Source of the DNA: DATKDU01 sp035512595
Lineage (GTDB): Bacteria > Planctomycetota > Planctomycetia > Pirellulales > Pirellulaceae
Assembly: GCA_035512595.1 (NCBI GenBank)
Contig: DATKDU010000321.1
Coordinates: 1 to 20,308 of the forward strand
Reading direction: 5' to 3'
Length of the DNA: 20,308 bases
Shown one piece after another: positions 6,746-14,141 of the stretch. The translations under genes were made by a program, and so were the position numbers. Numbering within the stretch: position 1 is the first letter of the stretch; every line of letters begins with the position of its first letter. The notes under the pieces are model-generated. The model was not told the DNA's origin. It worked only from the letters and a program-made list of their open reading frames with translations, and searched no databases.

Positions 6746-9004
6746 ATGTCGGGGATCAGCTTCGAGCCGCTTTTGCACCCAGCGCTGTGGATCGCCCTGG
6801 CGGCGCTGTCGGCGGCGGTGCTCCTTTGGTATGGCTGGCAGCGGCCCATCGCATTTCCCCGCCGCCGCTGGGGACTGGCCATGGCGCTGGCCGCTCTCGG
6901 GCAGGCGCTGGTGCTCGTGATCCTGCTCAACCCGATTTGGCTGGAAGCGATTCCCCCGCCTGCCGGCAAGCCGCTGGTGACGATCCTAGCCGACCGCTCC
7001 GCCAGCATGGCGACGACGGAAGGCGAGGCCAGCCAGACCCGCCTGGCGCGAGCCATCGAGCAAGCGTCCGCCCTCTCCCAATCGCTCAGTCGTGATTTCG
7101 ACGTGCAGGTGCGAACCTTCGATGCCGCCACCGTTGCCGTTTCCACCGAGCAATTGGCCGGCGTCACTGCCGACGGACAGTCCACCGATTTGGCCGCGGC
7201 AATCCTGGCCAGTTTGGCCGCCGACCGGCCGCAGGGGCAAGCGCTGCTCCTTCTCAGCGACGGCATTCACAACGCGCCCGGCGGCAGTGCCCGCGTGCTC
7301 CAGAGCGTACACACCGCCAAGGCGATGGCCGTGCCCATTTACACCGCCACAATCGGCGGCGCAGCGCAGCTCCGCGATCTGGAGCTGGCGCTCGCGCGCG
7401 AGCAAGAGCTGGCGCTGGCCGGCCAGAAGGTCCCGCTGCGGGCCACGGTGCGGCAGCGCGGCGCGCTGGCCAGTTCGGCGGAGGTTGTCCTGCTCAAGGC
7501 GGGGCAGGAGATCGCCCGGCAAACGGTCCAAGTGCCGCCTAATGGCACGGCCAACGTGACGCTGGATGTGCTCGAGCCGGCGGCGGGTCTGTCGCGCTAT
7601 GAGTTACGGATCGACAAGCACCCGGCGGAGGCGACGACGGCCAACAACTCCGCCACGTTCATCCTCCGCACGATCGACCGGCCGATCCGCGTGCTGCTCC
7701 TGGAGGGGAAGCCGTATTGGGACGCCAAGTTCCTGATTCGCACGCTCTCGCAGGATGCGTCGCTCGAGCTCGATGCCGTCGTGCGCGTTGCCGACGGGCG
7801 ATTTGTGAAACGCAAGCTGCATCTGGCAGCGGCCAGCGGCACGGAGCCCGGTGGACCGCTGACTCCCGCGCCGCAGCGGCAGCAGGAGAGCGAGATGGTC
7901 AAGGATCTCTCGCAATTGCTCGCGGCCGAAAGTCTCGGCACGTACCAGGTAGTGGTCCTGGGGCGCGATGCGGAGGCGTATCTCGACGGCGACGTGCTCG
8001 AGTCGCTGCGCAATTGGATCTCGCAGGACGGAGGCGCGCTGGTCTGTTTCCGCGGCGCGCCGGTGGCGCAGATGAGCCAGCAGCTTTCGCGGCTGATGCC
8101 GGTGCGCTGGAATCCGGGATCGGAAACGCGTTTCCGCGTGCAGCTCACGGGACGAGGCCAGGACCTGCGCTGGATTTCCGCAGCCGACCCGCAAGGGGAC
8201 GTGCTGGCTCACTTGCCGTCGCTATCCACGGCCGCCCGGCCGCAGCGGCCCAGCGCCCTGGCCGTCATCCTGGCGCAGGATGAAGGGAAGGAGCAGCCGG
8301 TGATGACCTACCAGCCGTATGGCACCGGGCGGGTCGTCGCCATCGAGGGAGCCGGCATGTGGCGATGGGCCTTCCTCGCGCCGCAGCATCAGAGAAGCGA
8401 ACCGATCTACGACGAGCTGTGGCGGGGGCTGATGCGGTGGCTCGCCCTGGGAGGTGGCCTGGCGCCCGGACAGAACGCCACGCTGCGGACCGATCGCGTC
8501 TCATTCTTCACCGGCGAAGCGGCCTCGGCCACGCTGCTGGTGCGGGAGGAAGTCGCCGTCAAGGGAATCGGCCAGGTGGAGCTGCGCCATACCGAGGGCG
8601 GCACTAGGGTCCAGTTCACCCCTGCGCCGGTTGGCGAAGAACCCGGCGTTTTTCGCGTCGATTTTGGCATTCTGCCCGAGGGCCAGTATTTGGCCACCTT
8701 GCCGTCCGAGGAAGAAAACGCGGAATTGACCGTGGCCTTCGACGTGCGGCCGAACTACTCCGAGCAGCTCGACGTGGCGTCGCGACCCGACTTGATGGCC
8801 CGCATTGCCGCGGAAAGCGGCGGGGCGGTACTGGAGGAGGCCGGCGGCACCGACCTGGCGCGGAAGTTTTTCGAGCATCTGTCCAGTTCGCGGCCGGCGC
8901 GATTCCGGGAGATTCCCCTGTGGGATCGCTGGTGGGTGCTGACTTCAATCGTTGGTTTATGGGGCGTCGCCTGGGGCATGCGGCGGGCGGGAGGACTCGT
9001 ATGA
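6746..9004 (+). CDS. VWA-domain membrane protein with glutamine-amidotransferase-like domain
   Basis: The 752-residue protein has two N-terminal membrane segments (about 12-30 and 44-62). A VWA domain follows, with metal-site motif DRSAS (83-87), a STDLAAAI threonine and LLLLSDGIHN, so unlike the preceding protein its metal site looks complete. Next come an Ig-like stretch (ALAGQKVPLRATVRQRG), a class-I-amidotransferase-like Rossmann region (IRVLLLEGKPYWDAKFLIR, then VVVLGRDAEAYLDGDVLE and DGGALVCFRG), and a final membrane segment (WDRWWVLTSIVGLWGVAWGM). No catalytic cysteine of an active amidotransferase is apparent. The open frame reaches back to 6662, but AGGA at 6736-6739, six bases before the ATG at 6746, and the family-like N-terminus fix the start. 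It is probably a partner of the MoxR/DUF58 pair at the membrane. Confidence 0.9.
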   Translation: MSGISFEPLLHPALWIALAALSAAVLLWYGWQRPIAFPRRRWGLAMALAALGQALVLVILLNPIWLEAIPPPAGKPLVTILADRSASMATTEGEASQTRLARAIEQASALSQSLSRDFDVQVRTFDAATVAVSTEQLAGVTADGQSTDLAAAILASLAADRPQGQALLLLSDGIHNAPGGSARVLQSVHTAKAMAVPIYTATIGGAAQLRDLELALAREQELALAGQKVPLRATVRQRGALASSAEVVLLKAGQEIARQTVQVPPNGTANVTLDVLEPAAGLSRYELRIDKHPAEATTANNSATFILRTIDRPIRVLLLEGKPYWDAKFLIRTLSQDASLELDAVVRVADGRFVKRKLHLAAASGTEPGGPLTPAPQRQQESEMVKDLSQLLAAESLGTYQVVVLGRDAEAYLDGDVLESLRNWISQDGGALVCFRGAPVAQMSQQLSRLMPVRWNPGSETRFRVQLTGRGQDLRWISAADPQGDVLAHLPSLSTAARPQRPSALAVILAQDEGKEQPVMTYQPYGTGRVVAIEGAGMWRWAFLAPQHQRSEPIYDELWRGLMRWLALGGGLAPGQNATLRTDRVSFFTGEAASATLLVREEVAVKGIGQVELRHTEGGTRVQFTPAPVGEEPGVFRVDFGILPEGQYLATLPSEEENAELTVAFDVRPNYSEQLDVASRPDLMARIAAESGGAVLEEAGGTDLARKFFEHLSSSRPARFREIPLWDRWWVLTSIVGLWGVAWGMRRAGGLV

Positions 9005-9088
9005 ATGGCTCTTGGCGATTGCGGCCGCGCGCCATGGGCGAGATAATTGATGGTGCGGCAAACGCTAATCGGGGCGGCCGCTTGTCCC

Positions 9089-9093
9089 AGGAG
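9089..9093 (+). promoter_or_regulatory. Ribosome binding site deciding the DUF4175-like start
   Basis: AGGAG lies here. The two in-frame ATG codons at 9096 and 9102 are two and eight bases away. Only the second has normal spacing, so the protein should begin MGATSLLG. The 97 bases between the VWA gene stop (9004) and this start are the largest gap in the core operon after the one holding the palindromic repeat, and contain nothing else I can name. Confidence 0.7.
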
Positions 9094-9101
9094 AAATGTT
9101 G

Positions 9102-11915
9102 ATGGGAGCCACATCGCTGCTGGGCGTCCTGTCGCGGCTGCGCCGGCGGGCGCAGTGGATCGGCGGAGCGCAGGCGGCAAGCTGGAGCGCTTTTTGTGCG
9201 GCGCTGCTGGTTGTGGCGGCTGTCTGGATCGATCTGGCCTTCGAGCTGCCGCCGGCCTACCGGGTGGGAGGCCTGCTCGCCGCCGTGGCGGGTGGACTCG
9301 TCTCGCTGGTCCTCGTCCTCGTTGCCGGCTACGTGGAAATCGCTCGCGATCAACTGGCTCGACAGCTCGACCGTGTGGCCGGGACCAGCGGGCAAATTCG
9401 CGCCGGAATGGACCTGGCGGAGATGCAGGTCCCGGCGAGTGCCACCCTCGACGCGGCGCTGAGCGCCGGACTGGCGGCCATGGCCGTCGAGCGGGCCGCC
9501 GTGCTGGCGGCCGCCGTGCCGCGGGCGCTGGTGATTCCCCTCAAGCCGCTGCTCAAGGCTGCATCGGCCGTCGGTCTGGTGGCGCTGCTGCTGGGGGCGG
9601 CAGGCCTTCTTCTTCCCGATCTGGTGCGCACGCAGTGGCTGCGGTTCTCCGAACCCTACGGCGATCATCCCCCCTATTCGTCCATCGTCTTTCGTGTGGA
9701 GATGGCCACGACGAAGGTTCGCTACGGCGATCCTCTGGACATCATCGTTCGCGCCGAGGGCCGCTCGGTCGATTCGATGGAGCTGGTGCTCCAGCCGCGC
9801 GACACGCTCCCACATGACACGAGCGGCGATGTGGTCCCCATGTTCCAGGAGCCGTCGGGGAAGTGGCGGGCCACGATCGCCAACGTCACGCAGGAGATGA
9901 ACTTCTTTGCCCGAGCGCGCCGCGCCCGCAGCCACAAGTATGCCGTTTCCGTGATCACGTTGCCACAGATCGAGCGCGTGCAGTTCAAGGTCGTCCCGCC
10001 GGCATACGCGCGCTTTCCCGTTTACGACGGGGAATTGCCGCAGGGAGGGCTTTCGGGACTGGCCGGCACGCGGGTCGAAGTGCAAGTCGCCAGCAACCGG
10101 CCGCTTTCCCAAGCGATCGCTCGCTACGTCACAAGCGACGGCGACACTTCGCTCGACTGGCCGGCCGCCGCGAGCAGCGCCAAAGAAGCCACTGGCGGGC
10201 TGACGATCACCGAAAACGGCCGGCTCGAAATCGAAGTGATCGACGTGGATGGGCAAGGGTCGAAGGAGCCGTTCGTCGCGCCGATTCAACTCCTGGCCGA
10301 CGAGCGGCCGTTTGTGCGCCTGATTGAGCCGAAGGCGGTCTCCTTCGCCACGCCGACCACGCGGCTGCCGGTGGTCATTTCCGCCGAGGACGACCACGGC
10401 GTCGCGCGGCTGGAGCTGTTCCGCTCCCTCAATGATTCCCGCTATCTGCCCATGGAGATTCCCGTCGGCCAGCCGCTGCCAATCCACGCGTATCAAGTCA
10501 CGCACCTCGACCTGGAAAGTTATGCCCTGGAGCCAGGGGACGAGATCAAGCTCTTCGCCCGGGCGCTCGACAACGACCCGGCCGGGGGCAAAGGGGCCGA
10601 AAGCTCCGTCGTCCTGGTGCGGATCATTTCCCAGGAGGAGCTGGCGAAGATGCTGCGAACGCGCGACGGATTGAGCCTGCTGGCTTCCAAGTACCAGCAG
10701 GTGCAGCGGCGGCTGGAGTCGCTGGCCGAAGAAATGGACCAGCTTCAGAAGGAGTTGGAGCAGGCGCCGGCCGATTCGCCGCTGCAGGAGGAGCTGCGCA
10801 GGCGGCTGAGTGAGCTTGCCCAGCGGATGAGCGAGGAAGCCGAGGCCATCGACAAGCTGGGAGGCGCTCCGCTCCCCTACGAACTCGACAAGCAGCTTTC
10901 GCAGCACCTGAAAGCGACGTCCCAGCAACTGCAAGCGTTGGCGCACCTCGCCCGCCAAGCGGCGGATTCGCCCGCATCCACAAGCGGCCAGGCGGCCCTG
11001 GCCTTGGCCAACCTGAAAAGGCGGCTGGGCCTGGAGCGCCAGGCGATGCGCGAGCAGATCGATCCCCCCCTGGATGCACTCGCTAAATTGTTTCCCATCA
11101 TGGAGGACGAGGCGCGCTTCGTGGCACTTTACGAGCGGCAGCGCGAGCTTGCCGAGCGGCTGGCAACGTACCGCGATCGCGTCCGCGAGACCGATTCGGC
11201 CGCCAAGGCGCGGATGCGCGAGCTGGAGGAAGAACAGCGCCGCATCCGCAGCGACCTGCGGCAGTTGCTCGACGATATTGAGAGCCATGCCAATCAGTTG
11301 CCGCAGGAGCCGGACTATGAGGAGCTGCGCACGTCAGCGCTTGAGTTCGCGGCCGCCGTCCGCCAGAGCGAGGCCAGCGAAGCGATGAAGCGGGCCGAAC
11401 AGGCGCTGGTCGGATTCGTCGGCAGCCGCGCGCACCGCGAAGCGGACCGAGCGCGGGCGATCCTGGAGTCGTTCCTCGGTCAGTCCGAGGGAATGGGCGG
11501 GCAGGCGGGAGAGGCGATGGGACGCAGGTTCCAACCCGGCCTGGCCGGCAGTCTGTCGCAAACTGCAGCCCAACTCCTGGCTGACGCGGGGTACGGAATG
11601 CAGCCTGGAATGGGCAGCGGCGCTGGCGGCGGATACAGCGCTCGCCGCTCGACGCTGCAAAACGTGGGCATTTACGGTGGACTGCCGCAGGTTGCCGGCG
11701 CGAGCGGCCGGGAAGGGGGCTCCTCCGAGCAATCGGCCAGCGGCGGTCGAGGCGATGGCAGCGGCGGGCCGCGCAGGTCGGGCGACGGTGGCGGCATCGA
11801 CCTTTCCGACCAGTCCGCCGGTTCCGGTGCTGGAGAAGCCGCGGTGCCGCTTCAGTATCGCCGCAAGGTGGGGCGCTATTTTCAGCGGCTCGCCGACGAG
11901 ATCGGTTCCCAGTAG
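9102..11915 (+). CDS. DUF4175-like membrane protein with long coiled coil
   Basis: This 937-residue protein has two N-terminal membrane segments (about 24-48 and 53-76), a third at about 158-176 (GLVALLLGAAGLLLPDLVRT), and then a long exported part. Beta-rich Ig-like regions (for example KVRYGDPLDIIVRAEGRSVD and FKVVPPAYARFP) run to about residue 510. A charged helical coiled-coil region follows at about 512-783 (LAEEMDQLQKELEQ, RMRELEEEQRRIRSDLRQLL). The tail is Gly/Ser-rich (about 830-910) with the phrase LQNVGIYGGLPQV, ending in VPLQYRRKVGRYFQRLADE. That final YRRxVxxYFxxLA signature is one I associate with planctomycete proteins of this operon. The DUF4175 assignment rests on membrane layout and the PPAYxxxP region, and is moderately sure. 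It is likely the structural scaffold of the complex. Its stop is 11 bases before the DUF4159 gene. Confidence 0.82.
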   Translation: MGATSLLGVLSRLRRRAQWIGGAQAASWSAFCAALLVVAAVWIDLAFELPPAYRVGGLLAAVAGGLVSLVLVLVAGYVEIARDQLARQLDRVAGTSGQIRAGMDLAEMQVPASATLDAALSAGLAAMAVERAAVLAAAVPRALVIPLKPLLKAASAVGLVALLLGAAGLLLPDLVRTQWLRFSEPYGDHPPYSSIVFRVEMATTKVRYGDPLDIIVRAEGRSVDSMELVLQPRDTLPHDTSGDVVPMFQEPSGKWRATIANVTQEMNFFARARRARSHKYAVSVITLPQIERVQFKVVPPAYARFPVYDGELPQGGLSGLAGTRVEVQVASNRPLSQAIARYVTSDGDTSLDWPAAASSAKEATGGLTITENGRLEIEVIDVDGQGSKEPFVAPIQLLADERPFVRLIEPKAVSFATPTTRLPVVISAEDDHGVARLELFRSLNDSRYLPMEIPVGQPLPIHAYQVTHLDLESYALEPGDEIKLFARALDNDPAGGKGAESSVVLVRIISQEELAKMLRTRDGLSLLASKYQQVQRRLESLAEEMDQLQKELEQAPADSPLQEELRRRLSELAQRMSEEAEAIDKLGGAPLPYELDKQLSQHLKATSQQLQALAHLARQAADSPASTSGQAALALANLKRRLGLERQAMREQIDPPLDALAKLFPIMEDEARFVALYERQRELAERLATYRDRVRETDSAAKARMRELEEEQRRIRSDLRQLLDDIESHANQLPQEPDYEELRTSALEFAAAVRQSEASEAMKRAEQALVGFVGSRAHREADRARAILESFLGQSEGMGGQAGEAMGRRFQPGLAGSLSQTAAQLLADAGYGMQPGMGSGAGGGYSARRSTLQNVGIYGGLPQVAGASGREGGSSEQSASGGRGDGSGGPRRSGDGGGIDLSDQSAGSGAGEAAVPLQYRRKVGRYFQRLADEIGSQ

Positions 11916-11926
11916 AAAGAAAAATC

Positions 11927-12721
11927 ATGCAACCCAATTATCCAATTCGACGGCTGACCCTGGTGGCGGTTTCGCTCGTGCCGGCGGCGATCCTGATCGG
12001 CATCTTGCTGGTCCAGCCGCTGACAGCACAGAATGCCGGCTCGCAAGAGAAGGAGAAGGCTGCAACGCCAACTTCATCGACGACCAGTGGCAACGCCATG
12101 CCAATGGTCCCCGACCCCAAGCAGGTCGGCGGCGAGCCGGAAGGGATTGTACAGGTGGCCAACCTGGTCTACGCCGGCGTCAAAAGCAGCCACTGCTTCT
12201 CGGACCATTTTCTGATCACCGCGGAGAAAGAGTCGGCCATCTCCACCAGCCGCCGCTTCCACGCCGTGAAGCTCAGCTCGGAGGAGATCTTCAACTTCCC
12301 GCTGGTGATCATGACCGGCGAAGGGGATTTTCAGCTCACTGACGGCGAACGGGAAAACCTGCGGCAGTTTTTGGAGAGCGGCGGCTTTCTGCTCTCCTCG
12401 GCCGGCTGCTCGTCCCCGGAATGGGACCGGGCCTTCCGCCGCGAGATGGCGGCCATGTTTGACGAGCAGAACCTCGAGCCGCTGGGGATGGACCACCCGG
12501 TGTTTCACACGGTTTACGACATCACCGAGCTGCACGCCAAGCACGGCACTCCCAAGCCGCTGGAGGGAATCGCGCTCGACGGCCGGCTGGCGGTGCTCTA
12601 CTCACAGGATGGGCTGAACGACACGGCACACACGCAGGGGTGCTGCTGCTGCGGCGGGAACGAAATCACCAACGCGGTGCAGGTCAATGTGAACATCCTC
12701 GCCTACACGCTCGTGTTCTGA
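11927..12721 (+). CDS. DUF4159 protein, exported or membrane-anchored, Cys-rich
   Basis: The 264-residue protein begins with a signal sequence or membrane anchor (residues 11-35, VAVSLVPAAILIGILLVQPLTAQ) and a low-complexity linker. The DUF4159 domain follows: VANLVYAGVKS (77-87), FPLVIMTGEGDFQLTDGERE (124-143), LRQFLESGGFLLSSAGC (145-161) and a C-terminal NVNILAYTLVF. This domain resembles a glutamine-amidotransferase-like Rossmann fold and often accompanies MoxR/DUF58/VWA genes. Unusual here are Cys90, Cys161 and four consecutive cysteines at 239-242 followed by GGNE, with nearby His residues (His89 is absent from the cluster, but His93, His190 and His194 are present). This could be a metal or redox site. 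It is tightly flanked, 11 bases after the previous stop and five before the next start. Confidence 0.87.
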   Translation: MQPNYPIRRLTLVAVSLVPAAILIGILLVQPLTAQNAGSQEKEKAATPTSSTTSGNAMPMVPDPKQVGGEPEGIVQVANLVYAGVKSSHCFSDHFLITAEKESAISTSRRFHAVKLSSEEIFNFPLVIMTGEGDFQLTDGERENLRQFLESGGFLLSSAGCSSPEWDRAFRREMAAMFDEQNLEPLGMDHPVFHTVYDITELHAKHGTPKPLEGIALDGRLAVLYSQDGLNDTAHTQGCCCCGGNEITNAVQVNVNILAYTLVF

Positions 12722-12726
12722 CGCTT

Positions 12727-14133
12727 ATGACGCTGCCTCGCCGCACTGCCGAATTGCCGCTGGTGCCGATTGCGATCGGTGTGGCGGCTATCCTCGCTGC
12801 GGCGGCCGCTCTCTGGGCGTGGTTTTTTCTCTGGCGGCTGGGACCTCCGTCATCGTTGCCGCAGGATGCGGCTTCGGCTGGGGGCCGGCCGCTGGTCGTG
12901 GCCGTCAGCGGCGATACGTCGGGCTGGATCGTTCCCTGCGGCTGCGCGTCGAGCCAATTGGGGGGCCTCTTGCGCCGCGGCTCGCTCCTGGCGGAACTGC
13001 GCAGCAAGAATGAGGTCGTCCTGCTCGACGCCGGCGGCGCGCCGTCCGGAACGTCGCTGTACGATCGGCTGAAGTTCGAAGCGATCTTGTCGGGTGAGAA
13101 GGCGCTCGGCATTGCCGCGCACAATCTGGGCGGTCCGGAGGCGGCATTGGGACCAGACTATCTCCGTCAGGTCGCCGGCAAGTTGCAGGCGCCCTTCGTT
13201 TCGGCCAATCTCCGCGATGCCGGCGGCACGCGCATCGGCGAGCCCTTTCTGATCATCGAATCGGTCGCCGGCAAGCTGGCGGTCATCGGCGTTTTGTCCG
13301 TAAAGTATCAGACCGACGACTGCCGCGTCAGCGATCCGCGGCAATCGGTGCTGGAACTCTTGCCGCAGATTGAAGGGTGGTACGACTGGCTGGCGATCCT
13401 GGCGTATCTGCCGGATGAAGAACTGCGGGAGCTGGCCGCGTCGCTGCCGGAAGCAGACCTGATCCTCGGCGGACCGACCGGGCAGTGCATCGCGCCGATC
13501 GAGGTCGGCCCGGCGCTTTTGGCCTCGGCCACGAACAAAGGAAAATTCCTGCTGGCGCTCAGCCCGCCGGATGGCGGCGAGCACCGCCGCTGGCATGGCC
13601 GCGTGGTCGAAATCAACGAGCAGTTGGCCGACGATTCGCGGCAGCAGGAGAACCTGGCCCAGTTCCGCCGCGTGCTGGCGGAACGCGACGTCGCGGCTGC
13701 CGACAGCGGGCTGCTGGCGGCGGCAGAATTTCCCGCCGACTACCGCGTGGCCGGCACCGCCGCTTGCCGCGAATGTCATACCGACGACTGTCAGGTTTGG
13801 GACGACTCGACGCACGCTCACGCCTGGAAGACACTCGCGGACCAGGGCGCCCATGTCGATTCGTACTGCCAGCAGTGCCACACCACCGGTTTCGGGTTGC
13901 CGGGAGGTTTTGTCTCCGTCCAGCGCAGCGCCGACCGCGTCGATGTGGGGTGCGAAAGTTGCCACGGACCGTCGCAGGCGCACGCTCGCGACGCCGCACG
14001 CCAGACGCCGCTGGTCGCCCGCGATCAGTGCCTCCGCTGCCACGATCGGGAGAACAGCCCGCAGTTTGAGTATGCCGCCTATTGGGAACAGATCGTGCAC
14101 GGCGGCCAGAAGAACCAGACCGCAACCAAGTGA
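12727..14133 (+). CDS. Tetraheme cytochrome c fused to a metallophosphatase-like domain
   Basis: The 468-residue protein has an N-terminal membrane anchor (about 11-37), so it is exported. Residues about 55-300 follow the fold order of UshA/5'-nucleotidase-type metallophosphatases (VVAVSGDTSGWI, VVLLDAGG, AAHNLGGPEAA, ADLILGGPTGQ), but the metal-binding DxH, GNHE and GHxH residues are replaced, and CGC at 71-73 sits where the first motif would continue. The C-terminal part holds four CxxCH heme motifs: CRECH (347-351), CQQCH (381-385), CESCHG (409-413) and CLRCH (435-439). Several other histidines (363, 365, 376, 420, 458) could be distal ligands, as in cytochrome c554-type proteins. The open frame extends to 12640, but the ATG at 12727, five bases after the DUF4159 stop, gives the sensible membrane N-terminus. 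Translation is probably coupled, as no clear binding site is present. The electron donor and acceptor are unknown. Confidence 0.9.
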   Translation: MTLPRRTAELPLVPIAIGVAAILAAAAALWAWFFLWRLGPPSSLPQDAASAGGRPLVVAVSGDTSGWIVPCGCASSQLGGLLRRGSLLAELRSKNEVVLLDAGGAPSGTSLYDRLKFEAILSGEKALGIAAHNLGGPEAALGPDYLRQVAGKLQAPFVSANLRDAGGTRIGEPFLIIESVAGKLAVIGVLSVKYQTDDCRVSDPRQSVLELLPQIEGWYDWLAILAYLPDEELRELAASLPEADLILGGPTGQCIAPIEVGPALLASATNKGKFLLALSPPDGGEHRRWHGRVVEINEQLADDSRQQENLAQFRRVLAERDVAAADSGLLAAAEFPADYRVAGTAACRECHTDDCQVWDDSTHAHAWKTLADQGAHVDSYCQQCHTTGFGLPGGFVSVQRSADRVDVGCESCHGPSQAHARDAARQTPLVARDQCLRCHDRENSPQFEYAAYWEQIVHGGQKNQTATK

Positions 14134-14141
14134 GACGTTGT

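Noticed and set aside
8616..11288. Minus-strand open frame of 890 codons
   Set aside because: It is antisense to the VWA and DUF4175-like genes, which have clear motifs, membrane segments and binding sites; its composition is that of a shadow frame.
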